From Pseudomonadota bacterium (lineage in GTDB: Bacteria > Pseudomonadota > Gammaproteobacteria > Acidithiobacillales > Acidithiobacillaceae), in NCBI GenBank assembly GCA_021794385.1, contig JAJYQY010000139.1:1-39471 (forward strand): a stretch of 39,471 nucleotides of DNA. The letters run 5' to 3'. Shown one piece after another: positions 7,926 through 17,066 of this stretch. Under the pieces are notes generated by a model. It saw only the letters and a program-made list of their open reading frames with translations, did not search any database and was not told where the DNA came from. A program made the translations under genes and the position numbers. The stretch's first letter is position 1. The number at the start of each line of letters is the position of its first letter.

Positions 7926-8911
7926 AGGCACTATTGACCGGCGCGTCGGGCTTTGTCGGGGGGGCGGTCCTGCGCCGGCTTCTGGCGGAGGGGGTGGAAG
8001 TGCGCGTCCTCGCCCGCCGCGATGGTGATGCCGCCAACTGGCAGGGCCTGGAGGTAGAAGTGGTGCATGGCGATCTGCGTAATGGCGAAAGCCTGGGGCA
8101 GGCAGTGGCCGGATGTCAGGGGCTTTTCCATGTGGCTGCCGATTATCGCCTTTGGGTCCCCGATCCCGCTCCCATGTATGCGGCCAATGTCGGGGGTACG
8201 GAGCGCCTCATGCGCGCTGCCCTGGAGGCAGGAGTGGAGCGCATCGTTTATACCAGCAGTGTGGCGGTCCTGGGCTTTTATGCAGACGGGCGGATTGCCG
8301 ACGAAAATGCCCCCTCCAGCCTCGATACCATGATCGGCCATTACAAGCGCTCCAAGTTCCTTGCCGAAGAGGTGGTCCGTAATCTCTGCGCGACCGAAGG
8401 GTTGCCGGCCGTGATCGTCAACCCCTCTACCCCCGTCGGCCCCGCCGACCGCAAGCCGACCCCCACAGGCCGCATGGTGCGGGACGCCGCGGCCGGGCGG
8501 ATGCCGGCCTACATCGATACGGGTCTCAATGTGGTCCATGTGGATGACGTGGCCACGGGGCACTGGCAGGCCTTTGGGCAAGGGGTGGTGGGCGAACGCT
8601 ACATTCTTGGTGGAGACAATCTGCCATTGGGGGCCATGCTGACCCGCATTGCCGGCCTCACCGGTCACCGGTCGCCGCTGTTGCGTCTGCCCCGTCGCGC
8701 CCTCTATCCCCTGGCCTGGGGGGCAGAATCCTGGGTGCGCCTGCGCGGGCGGGGTACACCCCTGGTGACCAGGGACGAACTGCGCATGGCGGCCCACAAG
8801 ATGTACTTCTCCTCGGAGAAGGCCGAAAACTGCCTGGGCTACCGCCATCGCCCCGCCGAAGAGGCCCTGCGGGACGCCGTGCAATGGTTCCGGGAGCATC
8901 ATTATCTGTGA
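7922..8911 (+). CDS. hpnA: HpnA, hopanoid-associated NAD-dependent sugar epimerase/dehydratase
   Basis: 329 residues of the extended short-chain dehydrogenase family. The Rossmann motif G7-A-S-G-F-V-G13 is at the start and the catalytic pair is in Y-K-R-S-K, preceded by a TSSVAVLG strand. HpnA proteins are conserved in hopanoid clusters, but their substrate is not established; modification of a sugar or side chain is the usual guess. The ATG overlaps the hpnG stop (ATGA) and its own stop overlaps the hpnI start (TGATG). Confidence 0.9.
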   Translation: MKALLTGASGFVGGAVLRRLLAEGVEVRVLARRDGDAANWQGLEVEVVHGDLRNGESLGQAVAGCQGLFHVAADYRLWVPDPAPMYAANVGGTERLMRAALEAGVERIVYTSSVAVLGFYADGRIADENAPSSLDTMIGHYKRSKFLAEEVVRNLCATEGLPAVIVNPSTPVGPADRKPTPTGRMVRDAAAGRMPAYIDTGLNVVHVDDVATGHWQAFGQGVVGERYILGGDNLPLGAMLTRIAGLTGHRSPLLRLPRRALYPLAWGAESWVRLRGRGTPLVTRDELRMAAHKMYFSSEKAENCLGYRHRPAEEALRDAVQWFREHHYL

Positions 8912-10095
8912 TGGCACTGATCCCCTGGTGGCATTGGCTGGCTTGGTCCCTCTGCGCCGCTGCCTTGGCTTATCTGGCCTTCGCCCTGTGGGTACTGACC
9001 CGCTGGCGGCCACGGCTGGTGGACAGCCATCTCTCCGGCCAGCGCTCTACCTCCCCCCTGCAAGCGACGGATAAAAGCTGGCCGGCCGTGAGCCTCCTCA
9101 AGCCCTTGCGTGGTCTGGAGGCCGGACTCTACGAAAACCTGCGTACCTTCTGCTCTCAGGATTACCCCTGCTATGAGATCGTCTTCGGTGTCCAAGACCC
9201 GGCGGACCCGGCCATCGCGGTAGTGGAGCGCCTGCGCCGGGAATACCCCGATCTCCCCATTGCCCTAAGCATCAGCGCCGCAAAGGTGGGCAGCAACCCC
9301 AAGGTCAACAACCTCGCCGGGATTTTTGCTTTGTGCCGCCACGATTATCTGGTCATCAGCGACGCCGACATTCGCGTGGGCGGCGGTTACCTGCGTGAGC
9401 TTTGCCGGCCTTTGCCAGATGACGGGGTAGGGGTGGTGACCTGCCTCTACCGGGGCATGGCCGTCGCCGGCTTCTGGTCGCGTATCCTGGCGGCCCAGAT
9501 CAATGAGTCTTTCCTGCCCTCGGTCCTCGTCGCCGAGCGCCTGGGGCCCACCATTTTCTGCGGCGGGGCGACCATGGCCCTGCGCCGCAGCACCCTGGAA
9601 GGGATTGGCGGATGGGCCGTCCTGGCAAAGCACCTTGCCGATGATTATCAACTGGGTGCCCTGAGCCGTGCCCAGGGCAAACGCACCGTCCTGTCTGCCT
9701 ATGTGGTGGATACCCTGGTCCATGAGCCTGATTTTGCGGCATTTTATCAGCATGCCCTGCGTTGGTCGCGGACCACGCGGGCGGTGCAGCCCGCCGGCCA
9801 CACGCTGGCCTTTATCAGCTATCCCTTGCCCGTCGTAGCCCTGCTCGCCGCTTGGGCCGGTCGACCCGGGCTGATTTTTTTGGTGGTGGTTCTGGGCTTG
9901 CGCCTCGTGTACCATTACGCGATCTTGAAAAAACTGCGGATCACCAATTCCGAGGGGGTGCTCGATGCCTTCCTCGCCGACGGTATGGGCCTGCTAGTAT
10001 GGTTTCATGCCCTTTTTGCCAGACGGATCCGCTGGCGGGGAGACCGCTTCGCCATCGACCCCAAGGGGCGTATGGGCGGGCACGACGGAGCATAG
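8911..10095 (+). CDS. hpnI: HpnI, hopanoid glycosyltransferase (GT2 family)
   Basis: 394 residues. One N-terminal membrane helix (about 8-28), a GT-A catalytic domain and two or three C-terminal membrane helices. Motifs visible are the nucleotide-binding aspartates in ISDADIRV and the QHALRW block (Q-x-x-x-R-W) of processive-type GT2 enzymes. In Burkholderia-type pathways HpnI attaches N-acetylglucosamine to bacteriohopanetetrol. HpnK and HpnJ, which act next, lie immediately downstream. The ATG at 8911 shares its A with the hpnA stop; an upstream in-frame start lies inside hpnA. Confidence 0.92.
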   Translation: MALIPWWHWLAWSLCAAALAYLAFALWVLTRWRPRLVDSHLSGQRSTSPLQATDKSWPAVSLLKPLRGLEAGLYENLRTFCSQDYPCYEIVFGVQDPADPAIAVVERLRREYPDLPIALSISAAKVGSNPKVNNLAGIFALCRHDYLVISDADIRVGGGYLRELCRPLPDDGVGVVTCLYRGMAVAGFWSRILAAQINESFLPSVLVAERLGPTIFCGGATMALRRSTLEGIGGWAVLAKHLADDYQLGALSRAQGKRTVLSAYVVDTLVHEPDFAAFYQHALRWSRTTRAVQPAGHTLAFISYPLPVVALLAAWAGRPGLIFLVVVLGLRLVYHYAILKKLRITNSEGVLDAFLADGMGLLVWFHALFARRIRWRGDRFAIDPKGRMGGHDGA

Positions 10096-10097
10096 CA

Positions 10098-11525
10098 ATG
10101 ACGATGAAGACCCTGTTTCTGCAAGCGCCCTCTTTTGAAGGTTTTGACGGTGGTGCCGGATCGCGTTATCAGGCCAAGCGCGAGATTCGCTCTTTCTGGT
10201 ATCCCACCTGGCTGGCCCAACCGGCAGCCATGATTCCGGGGAGCCGACTGCTGGATGCGCCGCCCGCCGATGTGAGTGTCGAAGAGACCCTGCGCATTGC
10301 CGGCGGCTACGAGCTCTGCATCATCCATACCAGCACCCCATCTTTTCCCTCCGACGTGCGCATGGCCGAGGCCCTCAAGGAGGCGCACCCCAAGCTGATG
10401 ATCGGCATGGTGGGGGCCAAGGTGGCGGTGGAGCCGGAAGAATCCCTGCTGGCCTCGGCGGCCATCGATTTTGTCGCCCGTGAGGAGTTCGACTTTACCC
10501 TCAAGGAGATTGCCGAAGGCCGTCCCCTGGCGGAAGTGGACGGGGTCAGCTACCGTTCGGCCAATGGCACCGTTGTCCATACGCCGGACCGGGCGGTTTT
10601 GGAGGATATGGACTCCCTGCCCTTTGTCTCCGAGGTCTACAAGCGCGATCTGCATATCGAAGACTACTTCATCGGTTATCTCAAGCACCCCTACATTTCC
10701 CTCTATACGGGTCGCGGCTGCCGTTCCAAGTGTACCTTCTGCCTCTGGCCGCAGACCGTGGGCGGACACCGCTATCGCACGCGCAGCGCGGAGAATGTCC
10801 TGGAAGAGATCCGCTACATTCAGAAGAACTTCCCGCAGGTCAAGGAGATCTTCTTCGACGACGACACCTTTACCGATGACCGTCCGCGCGCCGAGGAAAT
10901 TGCCCGGGGCCTAGGCAAGCTCGGGGTCACCTGGTCGTGCAATGCCAAGGCCAATGTCCCCTATGAAACGCTGAAAATCCTCAAGGAAAACGGTCTGCGC
11001 CTCCTCCTCGTGGGTTATGAGTCGGGAGATCAGCAGATCCTCAACAACATCAAGAAAGGCCTGAAGGTCGAGGCGGCGCGCAAGTTTACCGCCGATTGCC
11101 ACAACCTGGGCATTGTCATTCACGGTACCTTCATTCTCGGCTTGCCGGGTGAGACCCGGGAAACCATCCAGGAGACCATCCGCTTCGCCAAGGAAATCAA
11201 CCCGCACACCATCCAGGTGTCCATCGCCGCCCCCTATCCGGGCACCTTCCTCTATGATCAGGCCAAGAAGGAGGGCTGGCTGACGGAGGATTCCGAGGCC
11301 CATCTGGTGAATGACCGCGGCGTGCAGATCAGTCCGTTGAGTTATCCCCATCTTACTCACACCGAGATTTTTGACTCGGTAGAGACTATGTACAAGCGGT
11401 TCTACTTCCGGGCCGGAAAGATCGCCGAAATCACCGGGGAGATGATCAAGAGTACCCAGATGATGAAAAGGCGGCTGCGGGAAGGGGTCGAATTCGTGCG
11501 TTTCCTCCGCCAGCGCCACGGTTGA
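10098..11525 (+). CDS. hpnJ: HpnJ, B12-binding radical SAM enzyme of hopanoid cyclitol formation
   Basis: 475 residues. The N-terminal half has a cobalamin-binding-like fold (about 50-150). The radical SAM domain carries C208-R-S-K-C212-T-F-C215, the Cys-x3-Cys-x2-Cys iron-sulfur site. In the known pathway HpnJ contracts the glucosamine ring of glucosaminyl bacteriohopanetetrol to the cyclitol ether. A second ATG lies two codons in; I kept the first. It is followed by hpnK after one base. The presence of the full HpnI-HpnK-HpnJ set predicts BHT cyclitol ether in this organism. Confidence 0.93.
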   Translation: MTMKTLFLQAPSFEGFDGGAGSRYQAKREIRSFWYPTWLAQPAAMIPGSRLLDAPPADVSVEETLRIAGGYELCIIHTSTPSFPSDVRMAEALKEAHPKLMIGMVGAKVAVEPEESLLASAAIDFVAREEFDFTLKEIAEGRPLAEVDGVSYRSANGTVVHTPDRAVLEDMDSLPFVSEVYKRDLHIEDYFIGYLKHPYISLYTGRGCRSKCTFCLWPQTVGGHRYRTRSAENVLEEIRYIQKNFPQVKEIFFDDDTFTDDRPRAEEIARGLGKLGVTWSCNAKANVPYETLKILKENGLRLLLVGYESGDQQILNNIKKGLKVEAARKFTADCHNLGIVIHGTFILGLPGETRETIQETIRFAKEINPHTIQVSIAAPYPGTFLYDQAKKEGWLTEDSEAHLVNDRGVQISPLSYPHLTHTEIFDSVETMYKRFYFRAGKIAEITGEMIKSTQMMKRRLREGVEFVRFLRQRHG

Positions 11526-11526
11526 G

Positions 11527-12399
11527 GTGACCGAGAGGGGAAATCGGCGGGTGATCTTTACTGCCGATGATTTCGGCCTGGATCCGGCGGTCAATGCTGC
11601 GGTGGAATCGGCCCATCGGGGCGGCGTGCTCAACACGGCCAGTCTCATGGTCGGGGCGCCCGCTGCGGCCGATGCCGTAGCGCGCGCCAGGACCATGCCC
11701 GGATTGCATGTGGGGCTGCATCTGACCCTGGTGGACGGGTGTCCGGTCTTGCCGGCGCAGCAGGTGCCGGAGCTGGTGGACAGCAGTGGGCGTTTTGCCG
11801 CCGATCTTTGGTGGCGGGGGGTGCGTTATTTTTTTATCCCACGGGTGCGCCGCCAACTGGCGGCGGAGATTCGTGCCCAGTTTGCCGCTTTCCAGGCAAC
11901 CGGTCTGGTTCTGGATCATGCCAATGCCCACAAGCACTTACACCTTCATCCCACGGTCCTGTCGCTGATGCTCCGCATTGGCCGGGAATTCGGTCTGCGT
12001 GCGGTGCGGCTGCCCTGGGAGCCCCTCGCCGCCGCCCGTTGCGGGGGGGCGAAAGGCATGGCGCCAGTCCTGTGGTCCTTCTTTCTCAGCCCGTGGCTGG
12101 CCCTCATGCGTCGGCGCTTGCGCCGTTTCGGCATGGCCCACAATGATGCACTCTTCGGTTTGACGTCCACGGGTGTCATGGATGAAGCGACCTTGTTACG
12201 GACATTGGCCTGTATGCCCGAAGGTGCCAGCGAGATTTACTTTCATCCGGCCGTGGCCCGTAGCGTGCTTTTGCAGGCGTTGATGCCCGGCTATCGACAT
12301 GATGCCGAATGGGCGGCCCTGTGCAGTCCGGAAATAGCCCAATATCTGCAGGTCCAACTCATTCAAAAGGTACACTTCAGTGATCTGGTCGCCCATTAG
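11527..12399 (+). CDS. hpnK: HpnK, hopanoid N-acetylglucosamine deacetylase (YdjC/ChbG-like)
   Basis: 290 residues from a GTG one base after the hpnJ stop. The YdjC-type carbohydrate deacetylase fold is shown by FTADDFGLDPAVN (metal and catalytic aspartates), GLHLTLVDG, and HANAHKHLHLHP (metal-binding histidines). HpnK removes the acetyl group from the sugar that HpnI adds, before HpnJ acts. The gene overlaps hpnN by 20 bases. Confidence 0.92.
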   Translation: MTERGNRRVIFTADDFGLDPAVNAAVESAHRGGVLNTASLMVGAPAAADAVARARTMPGLHVGLHLTLVDGCPVLPAQQVPELVDSSGRFAADLWWRGVRYFFIPRVRRQLAAEIRAQFAAFQATGLVLDHANAHKHLHLHPTVLSLMLRIGREFGLRAVRLPWEPLAAARCGGAKGMAPVLWSFFLSPWLALMRRRLRRFGMAHNDALFGLTSTGVMDEATLLRTLACMPEGASEIYFHPAVARSVLLQALMPGYRHDAEWAALCSPEIAQYLQVQLIQKVHFSDLVAH

Positions 12400-15079
12400 C
12401 CATTTTCTCCAGAGGGTGGGAAGGGTGTATCTGGGCGCCCTCATCCTCCTCGTCGATACCTCCCAACGGCGCGCCCGGGCGGTCCTTGGGATACTGCTGG
12501 CGTTGACGGTGCTGGCGCTTATTTATACGGCAACGCATTTTGCCGTTGATACCGATACCAGTAACGCCATTTCCCGGGATCTCCCTTTTCAAAGGCTGGA
12601 GCATGCCTATCAACGGGCCTTTCCCCAGGAAAAAAACACCATCATCGTGGTGATCAAGGGCAAGGACTCGGCCTTGGTCGGGCAGGCGGCGGATCGTCTG
12701 GGTCAATGGCTACGCACCCATCCCCAGCAGTTTGAAAATGTTTATATCCCTGGGGGCGGTAGTTTCTTCCAGCGCAATGGTATTCTTTATCTCCCCCGGC
12801 AGGAGGTGCAATCCTTTGCCAACCGGGTTACCGATGCCCAACCGCTCATCGCCAGACTGTCCCAGGATCCCAGCCTCTCGGGATTGCTGGGCCTGATGAA
12901 CCAAGCCATTGATCAGCGTCTGCAGGGTGGGGCCACGCTGCCCGGTTTGGACCACATTTTTGTGGAGATGCGCAAGGCCGTGGATGCGCAGATGGCGGGG
13001 CAATTCTATCAGCTCCCCTGGGGGAGCCTGATGGGAGGCGGTGCGGCGGCCGCTGCCGGCGAGCAGCGCTTCGTCATCATCCGTCCCGTGCTCGATTATC
13101 ACTCTCTGGAGCCGGCTGCTCCGGCCCTGCAGACCCTGCGGGCGGGGATTGCGGACCTGCATCTGAATCAGGCCCATGGTCTGGATCTGGGCATAACGGG
13201 GGAAGCGGTACTGGACTCCGAACAACTCAAAACGGTGGCAGCCGGGGCGGGTATGTCTCTGGGGCTTACGTTTGCGGTGGAGATCCTCCTTCTGGTGGTG
13301 GCGCTGCGTTCGCTGCGCCTGGTAGCGGGGGTCTTGCTCGGCCTGGTTGTGGGCATGATCCTGACCACGGCCGGCGCCCTCCTGGTGATTGGCCCCTTTA
13401 ATTTGATCTCCGTGGCCTTTGCGATTCTGTTCATCGGCTTGGGTGTGGATTTTGGCATACAGTTTTGCATGCGCTATCGCGAAGAGATCTTTGCCGGAGC
13501 GCCCCATCCCGAGGCGCTGCAGCGCGTGGCCCATGCCCTAGGGGGTGCCCTGAGCCTGGCGGCGCTGGCCGCCGCGCTGAGTTTTTACGCCTTTGTGCCC
13601 ACCAGCTATGCCGGCATTGTCGATCTGGGCCTGATATCGGGTACGAGCATGCTGATCGCATTGCTGATGACCCTGACGCTGTTACCCGCCTTCCTTACCC
13701 TGTGGCCGGCACGCCAGCATCCTGCAGCGCACAGCCTTCCTCATCCGCGTCTGACGTCGGCTTTGGTCCGTTATCCCATTCATCGCTATGCCTATGGGGT
13801 GCTGGCGATGGTTATGGTGCTCGCTGTCCTGGCGGTTCCGGCGGTCCTGCGCGCGTCTTTCGATTTCAATCCCCTGAGTCTCATCGATCCCCACGTCGAA
13901 GGCGTGAAGGTCTTTCGTCAGCTCCTGGCCGAGCCGGGTGCATCACCATATCGGATCGAGATCGTCGCCCCGAACCTCTCGTCCGCCAATGCCCTGGCGG
14001 CGCGCCTGGACAAGTTGCCGACCGTGTCGCAGGCAGTGACGCTCGCCAGTTATATCCCCGCAGGGCAGACCGAAAAACTGGCCGTCCTGCAAAATCTGCA
14101 AATCCTGGTGCCGCCTTTTTCGCTGCTGATGCCGGCTACGTTACAGCCGCCGGCGGCGGATACCGGCGCCGTGCTGACCCGATTCGCCGGCAGGCTGGTG
14201 GCCTTTAGCATGGCGGAGGGGCAAGGCAGCCCTGGCGGACAGGCCGCCATGCAATTGCAAAGCGCCCTGCAGCGTTTTCACCAGCGCTACGGCGATGATC
14301 CGCAGGCCATCAATGCCTTGCAGGAACGGATCATGGGCGGCTTGCCCCCCGAACTGCAACGCTTGGGGATGGCCCTGACGGCCGCACCCGTGACCTTGCA
14401 GAGCCTGCCGGAAGACTTGCGTACGCGTTATATCACGCCCCAGGGTCAAGCCCGGATAGAAGTCTTTCCCAAGGCCAATCTCAGCAGCAATGTCGCCATG
14501 CTGCAGTTTGTCCGTAATGTCCAGCAGGTGGCGCCACAGGCGGTCGGTACACCGGTGATGTTGGTGGAGGGCGGCGAGGCGGTGCTGGGGGCCTTCCAGG
14601 AAGCCACGGTCATTGCCTTGGTCACCATTTCTCTCTTGCTCCTTCTGGTCTTGCGCTGCTGGCGCGATACCCTGCTGGTGATGGTGCCCCTGCTGTTGGC
14701 GGCGCTCTTTACGGTGGCCAGCATGAGCTATCTGGGGCTCTCCTTTAACCTGGGTAATATCATCGTCTTGCCGCTGCTGATCGGGCTGGGGGTGGCCTTT
14801 GCCATCTATATCGTGGCGCGTTGGCGCAGCGGAACCGATATTGCCCATTTGCTCCAGACCAGCACGCCCATGGCGGTGTTTTTCAGCGGGATCACCACCT
14901 TGAGCGCCTTTGGCAGTATGGCCATATCCCTGGATCCGGGTATGGCGAGTTTGGGCAAGACCCTGAGTCTGGCATTGGCCATGGTCCTCTTGTGTATTCT
15001 CATTGTGTTGCCGGCATTGCTCCTGCTATTCACGCATTCTCCCCGCGAACAGGGTATAGCTCAGGATGAAGGTCGCTGA
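12380..15079 (+). CDS. hpnN: HpnN, RND-type hopanoid transporter
   Basis: 899 residues with two matching halves, each a periplasmic domain followed by membrane helices (about 290-440 and 755-890), plus one N-terminal helix. That is the MmpL-like RND layout of HpnN, which moves hopanoids toward the outer membrane. Transmembrane motifs such as ILFIGLGVDFGIQF are present. I used the GTG at 12380, which has AAAGG about 9 bases upstream. A GTG at 12416 is a possible alternative and would remove 12 residues. Distinguished from drug pumps by being a single fused protein in the hopanoid operon without MFP or OMP partners. Confidence 0.92.
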   Translation: MIWSPISHFLQRVGRVYLGALILLVDTSQRRARAVLGILLALTVLALIYTATHFAVDTDTSNAISRDLPFQRLEHAYQRAFPQEKNTIIVVIKGKDSALVGQAADRLGQWLRTHPQQFENVYIPGGGSFFQRNGILYLPRQEVQSFANRVTDAQPLIARLSQDPSLSGLLGLMNQAIDQRLQGGATLPGLDHIFVEMRKAVDAQMAGQFYQLPWGSLMGGGAAAAAGEQRFVIIRPVLDYHSLEPAAPALQTLRAGIADLHLNQAHGLDLGITGEAVLDSEQLKTVAAGAGMSLGLTFAVEILLLVVALRSLRLVAGVLLGLVVGMILTTAGALLVIGPFNLISVAFAILFIGLGVDFGIQFCMRYREEIFAGAPHPEALQRVAHALGGALSLAALAAALSFYAFVPTSYAGIVDLGLISGTSMLIALLMTLTLLPAFLTLWPARQHPAAHSLPHPRLTSALVRYPIHRYAYGVLAMVMVLAVLAVPAVLRASFDFNPLSLIDPHVEGVKVFRQLLAEPGASPYRIEIVAPNLSSANALAARLDKLPTVSQAVTLASYIPAGQTEKLAVLQNLQILVPPFSLLMPATLQPPAADTGAVLTRFAGRLVAFSMAEGQGSPGGQAAMQLQSALQRFHQRYGDDPQAINALQERIMGGLPPELQRLGMALTAAPVTLQSLPEDLRTRYITPQGQARIEVFPKANLSSNVAMLQFVRNVQQVAPQAVGTPVMLVEGGEAVLGAFQEATVIALVTISLLLLLVLRCWRDTLLVMVPLLLAALFTVASMSYLGLSFNLGNIIVLPLLIGLGVAFAIYIVARWRSGTDIAHLLQTSTPMAVFFSGITTLSAFGSMAISLDPGMASLGKTLSLALAMVLLCILIVLPALLLLFTHSPREQGIAQDEGR

Positions 15080-16121
15080 GGGAGAGCGGCCCAAGGGCCG
15101 CATGCTGCCAACGGGCCCTATGCTGATTTATGCCAGCGGCTTGCTGGGGCTCTTGCTGGCCCTGGCGCTGGTGCTGCATGAGGGTGCCCGCAGCATCCTG
15201 CAGATCCTGGCTCATAGCGGTTGGGCCCTGCTATGGTTGCTGCCTTTCCATTTTTTACCGCTGGGCCTGGACGTCCTGAGCTGGAAATGGCTGCTGCGCG
15301 GGGAAAGTCGTGCGGGTTTTTGCTTTCTGCTCTGGGTCGCAGCGGTACGCGAATCCGTGAACGGCCTCCTGCCGGTCGCGCGGGTGGGCGGGGAAGTGGT
15401 TGGTGCGCGTCTGTTGGCCCGCCATGGCGTTTCCGGTTATCTGGGTGGCGCCAGCATTATGGTGGAGGTCACCCTGACCCTGGTGAGCCAGTTTCTCTTC
15501 ACCTTATTGGGTCTGGTCGTCTTGGTCTATGCCATCAGCGACCATGCCATGGAACTGGCCGTCCTCCTGGCTTTGGCTTTCATGGTTCCCGTCGTCCTCG
15601 GCTTTCTCTGGGTGCAGCATCGCTGGGGTTTTTTCCAGATCCTCCAGCGACTCATGAAAATGCTGCTGGGCGGCAAAGACCTGCTCTTACGTCTGGGTGA
15701 TCCGGCTGTCCTGGACGCAGAAATCCGCGCCCTTTATGGCCAGCGTTGGGCGCTGTTGACCCCGGTTTTCTGGCAGTGCATGGGTCTGCTGGCGGGAGCA
15801 CTGGAGGTGTGGTTCACTTTCTGGATTCTTGGCCATCCCGTTCCCTGGTGGGCGGCCATCCTGATGGAAAGTCTCGGGCAGGCCCTGCGCAGCGCGGCCT
15901 TTCTGGTGCCGGGCGGTATCGGTATTCAGGAAGGCGGTTTCGTGCTCTTTGGTGCCGCGGCGGGTATCAGTCCGGATCTGGCACTGGCCTTTTCCCTGGC
16001 GCGCCGCTTTCGGGAACTGGTATTGGGTGGCCCCGTACTCTTGTCATGGCAAGCCGTGGAAGGGCATCATTTACATCGAAAATGGCGGCAAGCGCAAACA
16101 CCGAAAGGAGAAGCATCATGA
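15066..16121 (+). CDS. hpnL: HpnL-like flippase-fold membrane protein
   Basis: 351 residues with about eight hydrophobic segments. It belongs to the lysylphosphatidylglycerol synthase transmembrane / UPF0104 group, and its match to hopanoid-associated HpnL is by pattern and position. The segment [12 protein letters not shown] (about 278-290) is the family hallmark. The role is unproven; flipping a hopanoid or carrier lipid is the common suggestion. It starts 14 bases inside hpnN and its stop overlaps the next start (ATGA), placing it firmly in the operon. Confidence 0.85.
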   Translation: MKVAEGERPKGRMLPTGPMLIYASGLLGLLLALALVLHEGARSILQILAHSGWALLWLLPFHFLPLGLDVLSWKWLLRGESRAGFCFLLWVAAVRESVNGLLPVARVGGEVVGARLLARHGVSGYLGGASIMVEVTLTLVSQFLFTLLGLVVLVYAISDHAMELAVLLALAFMVPVVLGFLWVQHRWGFFQILQRLMKMLLGGKDLLLRLGDPAVLDAEIRALYGQRWALLTPVFWQCMGLLAGALEVWFTFWILGHPVPWWAAILMESLGQALRSAAFLVPGGIGIQEGGFVLFGAAAGISPDLALAFSLARRFRELVLGGPVLLSWQAVEGHHLHRKWRQAQTPKGEAS

Positions 16122-16960
16122 CGGCGGCCGTCCTGGAGATGGGCTCCAACGAGCATCGCGACCTTTTTTGCCAGTTTTTCCATGATACCCATATCCGTTT
16201 TGATCCGAATCAGATCGACTGGCCCCAATTGGACGAGGACGCCCATCGGCGTCTGGTGGCTTTGCCTTTCTGGGGTGAGGCGGTGGCCACCGAGAGTGTT
16301 ACCGCGCGCATGGTGCAGAGTATGGGGGAACAGGAGCCGGACCCCGTCGTGCGTTCGGCGGTCGCCCTGGATGGGCTGGAAGAGCAACGCCACGCGGATT
16401 TGCTGCGCGCCCTGGTGGAGCACTACGGGATCAAAATTCCGCCCTTACCGGCAGCCCCGGCCGTACGGGATCCCTATTGGGAGTTTCTCTACACCGGTTA
16501 CGGCGAGTGCCTGGATTCCTATTTTGCCTTCGGCCTTTTTGCCCTGGCCCGTGATTCGGGCTTTTTCCCGCCCGCGCTGGTGGCCATCTTCGACCCCATC
16601 ATGCAGGAGGAGGCCCGCCATATCATCTTTTTCATCAACTGGCTGGCATGGCATCGGAGCCGCCTGCCGTGGTGGAGGCGCATGGGGCTGGAACTGCAGC
16701 GGATTCAGGTCATTGCCATGCAGGCCTGGGCGCGGATGCGGACGGCACGCGGTCTCAACGAGCGTCAGGAAGAAAATTTTACCTTGACGGGGCACAAGGA
16801 GATCAGCAGCGACATCGGCCTGCGGGAACTCCTGGCACTGTGCCGAAGCGAAAATGAAAGGCGTTTTGCACCCTATGATCCGCGTTTGCTGCGGCCGAAG
16901 CTGGCGCCGCGCATTGCCGGGATGCTATTTTTTTTCTTGTCCCGAGCGAGGGCGGCTTGA
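16118..16960 (+). CDS. Ferritin-like diiron protein in the hopanoid operon
   Basis: 280 residues, preceded by a strong AAAGGAG site. All six residues of a ferritin-type diiron centre can be placed in the expected four-helix order: E59, E89-Q-R-H92, E130 and E165-A-R-H168. A C-terminal basic and hydrophobic tail (about 255-280) may touch the membrane. Proteins of this fold include oxygenases, desaturases and aldehyde-deformylating enzymes as well as iron-storage proteins. Its coupling to hpnL (4-base overlap) suggests a task on hopanoids or their precursors, perhaps an oxidation. That role is inference; I know no characterised member of this exact type in hopanoid synthesis. Confidence 0.75.
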   Translation: MTAAVLEMGSNEHRDLFCQFFHDTHIRFDPNQIDWPQLDEDAHRRLVALPFWGEAVATESVTARMVQSMGEQEPDPVVRSAVALDGLEEQRHADLLRALVEHYGIKIPPLPAAPAVRDPYWEFLYTGYGECLDSYFAFGLFALARDSGFFPPALVAIFDPIMQEEARHIIFFINWLAWHRSRLPWWRRMGLELQRIQVIAMQAWARMRTARGLNERQEENFTLTGHKEISSDIGLRELLALCRSENERRFAPYDPRLLRPKLAPRIAGMLFFFLSRARAA

Positions 16961-16972
16961 TGCGCTGGGCGC

Positions 16973-17003
16973 TTGTCGTATAGACCGTTTGGTATGTTAT
17001 ACT
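16973..17003 (+). promoter_or_regulatory. Likely sigma-70 promoter for hpnH
   Basis: An extended -10 element TGT-TATACT lies at 16995-17003, with a weak -35 TTGTCG at 16973-16978 (19-base spacer). It sits in the only real gap of the hopanoid region (16961-17066), 63 bases before the hpnH start. The extended -10 probably makes up for the long spacer. It would let hpnH, hpnM, mlaA and possibly gatCAB be read apart from the upstream operon. Confidence 0.5.
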
Positions 17004-17066
17004 TCATCCATTTTGTCAGCCACCGTTTTGCCTGTTCAGCCGGCAAAAACACAGGAGAAACCAGGT

